Source: Methylotenera_A sp031429035 (lineage in GTDB: Bacteria > Pseudomonadota > Gammaproteobacteria > Burkholderiales > Methylophilaceae). From it: a DNA stretch of 19,821 bases. The translations under genes and the position numbers were made by a program. This document shows, piece after piece, positions 14,444 to 19,821 of this stretch. Position 1 is the stretch's first letter; each line of letters opens with the position of its first letter. The notes below the pieces were generated by a model. That model saw only the letters and a program-made list of their open reading frames with translations. It did no database searches and was not told where the DNA came from. The stretch is from assembly GCA_031429035.1 (NCBI GenBank), contig JANOYU010000033.1, positions 1-19,821 of the forward strand. Direction: 5' to 3'.

Positions 14444-14788
14444 TTAAAATCGAAAAAGAATCCACTTAGGAATCACCAACGGTGGATTAGGCCCCGTATT
14501 CACCCAGCCACCCTCTTGGTCTTCTTTATGCAAATAGTAAGGCACACCATGTTCGGGCGTTACTTTCATCATGTACATTTCGCCATTAATGCGGTATTCC
14601 TCAATAGTTTCTTTGCCTTTTTTGCGAATAGTGATTTGTGGTTCGCCTTCTAGCACCTCGCCATCTAGCACTTTTGGCGGCGGCGGCACTTCTTCAAGCG
14701 GTTCGGCATTAGCGGGCGTGGCAGCAAGCGCGGCATAAGGCATTAAAAGCACACATAGCAGCGCGGCAAATAACTTTATTTTTTGCAT
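14444..14788 (-). CDS. DUF2782-family exported protein
   Basis: A 114-residue secreted protein. Residues 1-22 form a clear signal peptide (basic MQKIK, hydrophobic LFAALLCVLLMPYAA, cleavage likely after ALA). The mature part is proline-rich at first (EVPPPPKVLDG), then has the DUF2782 pattern: EPQITIRKKGKETIEEYRINGEMYMMKVTP, followed by GVPYYLHKEDQEGGW and the C-terminal PKWILFRF. The function is unknown. In betaproteobacteria I recall this family near polA and thrB, as here. The ATG at 14788 has GAG a few bases upstream. It lies 88 bases downstream of the LOG gene and may share its transcript. Confidence 0.83.
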   Translation of the reverse strand: MQKIKLFAALLCVLLMPYAALAATPANAEPLEEVPPPPKVLDGEVLEGEPQITIRKKGKETIEEYRINGEMYMMKVTPEHGVPYYLHKEDQEGGWVNTGPNPPLVIPKWILFRF

Positions 14789-14876
14789 TTTATTCTCACA
14801 ATCTAATAGTGCATCATTCTAACAAAAAGCGCATCAATAAGTCATCAAACTGATTGATTATTCTGATTATTATTGG

Positions 14877-15599
14877 CTACAAATACAACATCGCCTTGCG
14901 CTCGGTTGGCGTCAGCTCAAAACCTGTCGATTCAAAGTGCTTAAATATGGCTTCCACAATGGCTGCTGGCTCGTCTATTAATTGAATCAATTCTAAATCG
15001 GCTGGGTTAGCCATTCCTTCATGCACCAGCGAATTTTTTAGCCAATCGAGCAAGCCCGCCCAAAAATGCTTTCCTACTAAAATAATCGGTATTTTTCGGC
15101 TTTTTCTGGTTTGTATCAGCGTAATCGCTTCCATTAGCTCATCTAGCGTGCCAAAACCGCCCGGCAGCACTACATAGGCGCTAGCATATTTTACAAACAT
15201 GACTTTGCGCATAAAAAAATGTTGAAAGTTAATACCAATATCTTGGTAATCATTACCAATTTGCTCGTGTGGCAGCTCAATATTTAGGCCAACGCTGGGC
15301 GATTTACCTGCAAACGCGCCTTTATTGGCAGCCTCCATCAAGCCTGGCCCACCGCCAGAAATCACACTAAAACCCGCATCGCTTAACTGTTTAGCTATCT
15401 CTTCAGTAAGCTTATAATACGGGTGCGTTGGCAAGGTACGCGCACTACCAAAAATAGACACCGCGGGCGTAATTTCTTTTAACTTTTCGGTCGCCGACAC
15501 AAATTCTGCCATAATCTCAAATGCGTGCCAGGCTTCGTGGCTTTCTGAGTTGTTGTTAAGCAATTCTGGCTCGATTATTTTTGGTAATTTTTTTGTCAT
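14877..15599 (-). CDS. LOG-family protein (TIGR00730), putative cytokinin-riboside phosphoribohydrolase-like
   Basis: Rossmann-fold protein of the LOG/lysine-decarboxylase-like family. Members cleave ribose phosphate from (modified) nucleoside monophosphates; in bacteria the role is often AMP/IMP nucleosidase-like or unknown. Visible: VSIFGSAR (47-54), SGGGPGLMEAANKGA (81-95), Arg131 with Lys132 in FFMRKVMF, and the signature LPGGFGTLDELMEAIT (145-160), giving the PGGxGTxxE active-site motif. The 240 residues include about 40 extra N-terminal residues relative to short plant LOGs, as in other bacterial TIGR00730 proteins. It is divergent from polA with only 20 bases between start codons. AGGA about ten bases upstream can serve as its ribosome binding site. 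Confidence 0.88.
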   Translation of the reverse strand: MTKKLPKIIEPELLNNNSESHEAWHAFEIMAEFVSATEKLKEITPAVSIFGSARTLPTHPYYKLTEEIAKQLSDAGFSVISGGGPGLMEAANKGAFAGKSPSVGLNIELPHEQIGNDYQDIGINFQHFFMRKVMFVKYASAYVVLPGGFGTLDELMEAITLIQTRKSRKIPIILVGKHFWAGLLDWLKNSLVHEGMANPADLELIQLIDEPAAIVEAIFKHFESTGFELTPTERKAMLYL

Positions 15600-15619
15600 T
15601 TTTAAAGCATCCTAAACTT

Positions 15620-18472
15620 ATGAAAACATTGCTTCTTGTAGATGGTTCATCTTATTTGTATAGAGCTTTTCACGCCATGCCCGATTTGCGCAATAGCCAC
15701 AACGAGCCCACTGGCGCAATTCAGGGCGTATTGAATATGCTACGCCGCTTGCATAAAGATTACCCCAGCGATTATAGCGCGTGCGTGTTCGATGCCAAAG
15801 GCAAAACCTTTCGCGATGATATTTACCCCGAATATAAGGCAAACCGCGCCAGCATGCCCGATGATTTGCGCCCACAAATTGAGCCATTACACGAGGCGAT
15901 TAAAGCGCTTGGTTGGCCGCTAATTATGATTGACGGCGTTGAAGCGGATGATGTGATTGGCGCGCTAGCTAAGCAAGCCGAGCGTGAAGGTGTTCGCACA
16001 ATCATTAGCACGGGCGATAAAGATATTACGCAGTTGGTTAACGATAAAATCACGGTGGTAAACACTATGCGCGATGCATTTAGGCGCGTGGATGACGTGC
16101 TGGATATTGCTGGGGTTGAAAAGAAATTCGGTATTCCGCCCAGTTTGATTATCGATTATTTAACGCTAGTTGGCGACACCTCAGACAACGTGCCTGGGGT
16201 TGAAAAAGTCGGCCCAAAAACGGCAGTAAAATGGCTGACGCAATACGGCAATTTAGATAATATTGTCGCCAATGCCAGTGAAATTACGGGCGTGGTGGGC
16301 GACAATTTACGTAAAGCCTTACCGTGGCTGCCCACTGCGCGTGAGCTCATTACCATCCGCTGCGATATTGGCATTCAAGATAATTTGGCTGATTTATCAC
16401 CACAAGCCATTGATAAGCCAAAACTGGCCGAATTGTTTGACCGCTTTGAGTTTAAAAGCTGGCGCCGCGAGCTGGATAATATGGCTGATGGCACAGGTGC
16501 ATCAACTGTTTCACCCTCTCCCTCCGCTTCGCTCCACCCTCTCCCCTCAAAGGGAGAGGGGCTATTCGATTCCCCTCGCCCGCAAGCGGGAGAGGGGCTA
16601 GGGGTGAGGGGCGACGTCACTTCAAACGAAGTCAACTACACCCCCATCACCACCCGTAACTACGAAACCATTTTAAGCATCACGCAATTAAATGCTTGGA
16701 TTGAAAAACTAAACAAAGTCGAGCTAATCTGTGTGGATACAGAAACCACTTCACTCGACCCAATGACCGCTAAAATTGTCGGCTTATCTTTTGCGGTTGA
16801 GGCTGGTAGCGCCGCTTATTTACCACTCACGCATGATTATTTTGATGCACCAGACCAGCTTAATTTTGCCGAGACTTTGGTAAAAATGAAGCCAATTCTT
16901 GAAAACGAAGCGATTAAAAAAGTGGGTCAAAATTTAAAATATGATCAACATGTATTAGCCAATCACGGTGTTGCGCTTAACGGTATTGCGCACGACACCA
17001 TGCTGCAATCTTATGTGTTTGAATCGCACAAAACGCATGGTATGGATGCGCTGGCAGAGCGGCATTTGGGCATTACCCCAATTAGCTTTGAGCAAGTGGC
17101 GGGCAAAGGCGCCAAGCAAGTTGGTTTTAATCAAGTGACGGTAGAAACGGCTGCAGAATATGCTGCGGAGGACGCGGATATTACCTTGCAGCTCCACCAA
17201 GCCATGTATCCTGTGATTGCCAACGACGCAAAATTAAACTTTATTTACAGCCAAATCGAAATACCTAGCTCAGCCTGTTTATTTACCATCGAACGCAATG
17301 GTGTGCTGATTGATGCAGAAATGTTAAGGGCGCAAAGCAACGAAATTGGCCTAAAGTTAATCGCGCTAGAAAACCAAGCATATGAACTGGCAGGCCAGCC
17401 TTTTAACTTGGCCTCACCTAAACAGTTGCAAGAAATTTTGTTCGATAAGCTGGGTATTAAGCCCACCAAAAAAACGCCTTCAGGGGCGCCAAGTACTGAC
17501 GAGGACGTACTGCAAGAACTGGCGCTCGACCACCCGCTACCTAAGGTTTTATTGGAGTATCGCGGCTTGGCAAAACTTAAATCTACCTACACCGATAAAC
17601 TACCGAAAATGATAAACGCCAGCACGGGGCGTGTGCACACCAGCTACAACCAAGCGGTGGCGATTACTGGTAGGCTGGCCAGTAGCGACCCTAACTTGCA
17701 GAATATTCCTGTTAGAAGCGCCGAAGGCCGTCGCATTCGTGAAGCGTTTATTGCGCCACAAGGTTCGCATATTGTGTCTGCCGATTACTCACAAATTGAG
17801 TTACGCATCATGGCGCACCTGTCGCAAGATGCAGGCATGTTGCAAGCATTTGCCAATAACGAGGATATTCACCGCCACACAGCAGCTGAAGTGTTTGGTG
17901 TAGAACGCGATGCTGTGGATAGCGAGCAACGCAGGTATGCAAAAGTGATTAACTTCGGCCTCATTTACGGCATGAGCGCATTTGGCCTTGCACAAAATCT
18001 GAACATCGAGCGTAGCGCAGCTGCCAGCTATATCGAACGCTACTTTGCGCGCTACCCTGGCGTAAAAGCCTATATGCAAAACACGCGCGAAATTGCCAAA
18101 AAGCAAGGCTATGTCGAAACCTATTTTGGTAGGCGTTTATGGGTGCCAGAAATCAATAGTGCGAATGTGCAACGGCGCAATGGCGCAGAGCGTGCTGCCA
18201 TCAATGCGCCTATGCAAGGCACCGCAGCCGATTTAATTAAACTCGCCATGATTGCCGTCGCCAACTGGTTGGCGACAGAAAAGTTAAGTGGTGAAAGCTT
18301 AAAAACCAAATTGATTATGCAAGTGCATGATGAACTGGTGCTAGAAGTGCCAGATAGTGAACTTGAATTAGTCAAATCTACTTTGCCAACACTGATGCAG
18401 AATGTAGCGAAATTATCTGTACCGTTGTTGGCAGAGGTAGGCGTGGGTAGTAATTGGGAAAGTGCGCATTAA
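15620..18472 (+). CDS. polA: DNA polymerase I with an in-frame palindromic repeat in the interdomain linker
   Basis: Replicative gap-filling and repair polymerase, 950 residues against 928 in E. coli. Domain order: 5' nuclease (about 1-290, with DGSSYLYRAFHAMP, EADDVIG, GDKDITQLV, GDTSDNVPGVEKVGPKTA), linker, 3'-5' exonuclease (Asp373 and Glu375 in VDTETTSLD; NLKYD; EYAAEDAD, so proofreading looks intact), and polymerase (motif A ADYSQIELR with Asp722; motif B RRYAKVINFGLIYG; motif C VHDELV with Asp904, Glu905). Residues about 298-331 are encoded by a palindromic repeat and read as low-complexity Pro/Ser/Gly sequence. The start is ATG 15620 (MKTLLLVDGSS); the frame opens earlier only with TTG. 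No ribosome binding site is obvious, and the promoter must lie in the LOG gene (a weak TTGTTA-17-TATTTT at 15553-15581 is the best I see). Confidence 0.96.
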   Translation: MKTLLLVDGSSYLYRAFHAMPDLRNSHNEPTGAIQGVLNMLRRLHKDYPSDYSACVFDAKGKTFRDDIYPEYKANRASMPDDLRPQIEPLHEAIKALGWPLIMIDGVEADDVIGALAKQAEREGVRTIISTGDKDITQLVNDKITVVNTMRDAFRRVDDVLDIAGVEKKFGIPPSLIIDYLTLVGDTSDNVPGVEKVGPKTAVKWLTQYGNLDNIVANASEITGVVGDNLRKALPWLPTARELITIRCDIGIQDNLADLSPQAIDKPKLAELFDRFEFKSWRRELDNMADGTGASTVSPSPSASLHPLPSKGEGLFDSPRPQAGEGLGVRGDVTSNEVNYTPITTRNYETILSITQLNAWIEKLNKVELICVDTETTSLDPMTAKIVGLSFAVEAGSAAYLPLTHDYFDAPDQLNFAETLVKMKPILENEAIKKVGQNLKYDQHVLANHGVALNGIAHDTMLQSYVFESHKTHGMDALAERHLGITPISFEQVAGKGAKQVGFNQVTVETAAEYAAEDADITLQLHQAMYPVIANDAKLNFIYSQIEIPSSACLFTIERNGVLIDAEMLRAQSNEIGLKLIALENQAYELAGQPFNLASPKQLQEILFDKLGIKPTKKTPSGAPSTDEDVLQELALDHPLPKVLLEYRGLAKLKSTYTDKLPKMINASTGRVHTSYNQAVAITGRLASSDPNLQNIPVRSAEGRRIREAFIAPQGSHIVSADYSQIELRIMAHLSQDAGMLQAFANNEDIHRHTAAEVFGVERDAVDSEQRRYAKVINFGLIYGMSAFGLAQNLNIERSAAASYIERYFARYPGVKAYMQNTREIAKKQGYVETYFGRRLWVPEINSANVQRRNGAERAAINAPMQGTAADLIKLAMIAVANWLATEKLSGESLKTKLIMQVHDELVLEVPDSELELVKSTLPTLMQNVAKLSVPLLAEVGVGSNWESAH
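16511..16612. repeat. Palindromic repetitive element inserted in polA coding sequence
   Basis: A C-rich then G-rich stretch folds into two strong hairpins: CCCTCTCCC (16537-16545) with GGGAGAGGG (16552-16560), and a 12-bp stem with one mismatch, 16572-16583 with 16586-16597. The ends TCACCC (16511-16516) and GGGTGA (16602-16607) also pair. This CCCTCTCCC...GGGTGAGGGG type is a familiar intergenic repeat in many proteobacteria and is unlike the surrounding polA base composition. It is read in frame without stop codons. Confidence 0.88.
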
Positions 18473-18474
18473 AT

Positions 18475-19143
18475 TTGAAAAAACATCTTAAAAACATAGA
18501 CCTAAAAATTCATTCTTTAATTGTTACGCTTAACTGTCTTGAACATACTTGGTTTGAGGTTCTTGTCCCAGCCATGAATCAGATAGATGATGAGGAATCT
18601 ACTATTGTTAAATCACTAGCAGAATATGAGTTTAATGCGAGTTGTTCAGAGGAACTTGCAGAAAAAGACCCGAATTACGATGCTCAAAGAGATATTGATA
18701 AAGAATTGTATTTCTATGGAGTTCAAAACTCCTTGCAGTGGGCAAATCAACAAACCATTAATGCGTTATATATTGCGCTAGGTGCATTTATTGACCAATG
18801 TTTAATTGAGATTATCAATGATGCAGGACAGAGTAACTTCAAATTCAACGAATTGAAGGACGCCGAAAAAATAATGGGCAAATTGCAAATTGAATTTAAT
18901 GTAAGTAACTATGAAAAAATTAAAGAGCTTAGAGACTTTGTAAATTATTTAAAGCATGGAAAAGGTAATGCAGCAGAGAAAGAGCAAGTAAAGGTAATTA
19001 TTAAACAGTTTTCGCATAATATTCAGCCAACTCCATTACTACACCTCCAAATGTCTGCTGAATTTTTAAAAGAAAGTATTGGCAATTTAAGATTATTTTT
19101 AACGCAGCTAAAAGCTAAAAACTCATATTCTTTGCTAAACTAA
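18475..19143 (+). CDS. Unrecognised AT-rich gene between polA and the MntA/HepT pair
   Basis: About 222 residues, mostly helical by appearance, with no signal or membrane segments. I do not recognise it. The frame is closed upstream only inside polA and has no early ATG. TTG at 18475, two bases after the polA stop, is the most economical start; TTG 18454 (overlapping polA) and ATG 18574 are alternatives. A block at about 146-164, IKELRDFVNYLKHGKGN, is faintly like the Arg/His helix of HEPN-type proteins but does not fit the R-x4-H spacing, so no family is claimed. It ends five bases before mntA. Its high AT content, unlike polA, suggests acquisition with the toxin-antitoxin pair. Confidence 0.6.
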   Translation: MKKHLKNIDLKIHSLIVTLNCLEHTWFEVLVPAMNQIDDEESTIVKSLAEYEFNASCSEELAEKDPNYDAQRDIDKELYFYGVQNSLQWANQQTINALYIALGAFIDQCLIEIINDAGQSNFKFNELKDAEKIMGKLQIEFNVSNYEKIKELRDFVNYLKHGKGNAAEKEQVKVIIKQFSHNIQPTPLLHLQMSAEFLKESIGNLRLFLTQLKAKNSYSLLN

Positions 19144-19148
19144 CTACT

Positions 19149-19439
19149 ATGAATAAACAACAAGCTATTCAATCGCTCACCAATAGCAAAGTATTACTTA
19201 GCCAGCGCTTTGGCGTGACACGTTTGGCTTTGTTTGGCTCTACCGCGCGCGATTGTGCCACCGCAAATAGTGATATTGATATTTTGGTGAATTTTGATGG
19301 TGTAGCCACATCACAACGCTATTTTGGCGTGCAGTTTTATTTAGAAGACTTGCTCGGTTGCACCGTTGATTTAGTGACCGAGAAAGCCTTACGTACCGAG
19401 CTACGCCCCTACATTGAGCGTGAGGCAATTGATGTCTGA
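19149..19439 (+). CDS. mntA: MntA-type minimal nucleotidyltransferase antitoxin
   Basis: A 96-residue MNT-domain protein of the nucleotidyltransferase superfamily. It has the canonical GS-x10-DxD motif (Gly30-Ser31 ... Asp42-Ile-Asp44 in FGSTARDCATANSDIDILV) and a third acidic residue Asp74 in CTVDLV. In characterised HepT/MntA systems the MNT protein neutralises the HEPN toxin by adding AMP units to a tyrosine beside its active site; all residues needed for that activity are visible here. It overlaps the downstream hepT by eight bases (ATGTCTGA), so translation is coupled. The ATG at 19149 has no strong ribosome binding site, and the upstream gene ends five bases earlier. Confidence 0.9.
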   Translation: MNKQQAIQSLTNSKVLLSQRFGVTRLALFGSTARDCATANSDIDILVNFDGVATSQRYFGVQFYLEDLLGCTVDLVTEKALRTELRPYIEREAIDV

Positions 19440-19773
19440 ATCGCCGCAACGTGAATGGCGCTTTTATGTGAGCGATATGATTGCGTTTGCCGAAAACGTG
19501 ATGAGCTACACCGATGGTTTTGATTTAGACCGTTTTGTAAATAGCGGCATTACTTACGATGCAACTTTACGCAATTTGGAGTTAATTGGTGAGGCAGCAA
19601 CGCATGTTCCACAAGAGATTCGCGAGAAGTACAAACTAGTGCAATGGCGGTTAATTATCGCTACGCGCAACAAACTTATTCATGGTTATTTGGGTATTGA
19701 TAACGATACGCTGTGGAGCATTATTCAAACAGATGTGCCAGAACTTTTAAGCCAATTGCAGCAAGTTAAGTAA
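19432..19773 (+). CDS. hepT: HepT-type HEPN (DUF86) toxin, putative RNase
   Basis: A 113-residue helical HEPN protein of the DUF86 family, the toxin partner of MntA. The catalytic and modification motif R-x4-H-x-Y is complete: Arg79, His84 and Tyr86 in TRNKLIHGY. Family members act as RNases, and the tyrosine is the known AMPylation target of the MNT partner. Other family features are YVSDMIAFAENV at the start and TYDATLRNLELIGEAATHVP in the middle. The start is ATG 19432, supported by TGAGG six bases upstream and by the overlap with mntA; an in-frame TTG at 19414 would only add residues from within mntA. The gene is intact, so the pair is probably functional. Confidence 0.92.
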   Translation: MSESPQREWRFYVSDMIAFAENVMSYTDGFDLDRFVNSGITYDATLRNLELIGEAATHVPQEIREKYKLVQWRLIIATRNKLIHGYLGIDNDTLWSIIQTDVPELLSQLQQVK

Positions 19774-19777
19774 GCTT

Positions 19778-19821
19778 TTGCAAACCTTCGGCATCTACAT
19801 CATCGGCGATGAAATTCTCTC
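19778..19821 (+). CDS. CinA/MoaB-like molybdopterin-binding-domain protein (first codons only)
   Basis: The frame reads QTFGIYIIGDEILS and runs off the window. This is the typical start of COG1058 proteins (competence/damage-inducible CinA-like, molybdopterin-binding fold), in which IIGDEILSG is strongly conserved. The start would be TTG 19778, four bases after the hepT stop, because no ATG or GTG is available in frame between the hepT stop and this block. Fewer than 15 codons are visible, so the call rests on one motif. Confidence 0.55.
   Translation, partial: MQTFGIYIIGDEIL

Noticed and set aside
16502..16637. TCAACT on both sides of the polA repeat as a target-site duplication
   Set aside because: The copies are 130 bases apart, which would not keep the frame if they bounded the insertion; likely coincidence.
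18475..19143. HEPN-family assignment for the gene after polA
   Set aside because: The Arg-to-His spacing in LRDFVNYLKHG is seven residues, outside the usual R-x4-6-H motif, and the rest gives no family signal.

Overview
The window reads as chromosome of an AT-leaning betaproteobacterium, most likely a methylotroph of the Methylophilaceae (Methylotenera-like). This rests on protein character (azurin, a Tas-type aldo-keto reductase, a type II homoserine kinase, a BPSS1780-family membrane protein, a DUF2782 protein) and on the run LOG protein / DUF2782 / thrB / BPSS1780 beside polA. The taxon is inferred from recalled families, not from a search.

Left part (1-3600): the 3' end of an azurin gene converges on a minus-strand pair across a shared hairpin terminator. 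The pair is an aldo-keto reductase (tas) and, upstream of it, a serine/threonine kinase fused to a cyclic-nucleotide-binding domain with two unusual kinase positions. A conserved protein of unknown function follows and is divergent from groES. Middle (3530-5900): the groES-groEL operon. Its control region carries four tandem 13-bp repeats, a sigma-32-like promoter whose -35 box lies in the last repeat, and a CIRCE (HrcA) operator. A palindromic repeat pair sits between groES and groEL. A nested inverted repeat and a UUCG terminator follow groEL.

5900-8340: a small membrane protein with a good promoter, a REP-associated tyrosine transposase (RAYT) flanked by its GTAG-headed REP hairpins, and ung. 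A 369-bp gap follows that holds a run of hairpins, two of them with GGA-rich loops. 8337-10620: uvrD with a convergent terminator hairpin.

10620-15600: a minus-strand series, in transcription order LOG-family protein, DUF2782 protein, thrB, BPSS1780 membrane protein, membrane EAL phosphodiesterase, and an exported histidine-phosphatase-like protein. Spacing is tight from thrB onward, but a perfect 27-bp inverted REP pair separates DUF2782 from thrB. 15620-18472: polA, divergent from the LOG gene with only 20 bp between start codons. A palindromic repeat has been inserted in frame in the linker between its 5' nuclease and proofreading domains. After polA come an unrecognised AT-rich gene and a MntA/HepT (MNT-HEPN) toxin-antitoxin pair. 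The window ends in the first codons of a CinA/MoaB-like molybdopterin-binding-domain protein.

The themes are housekeeping DNA repair and replication (ung, uvrD, polA), heat shock, and an unusual density of palindromic repeats: three distinct families in 20 kb, one inside a coding sequence.
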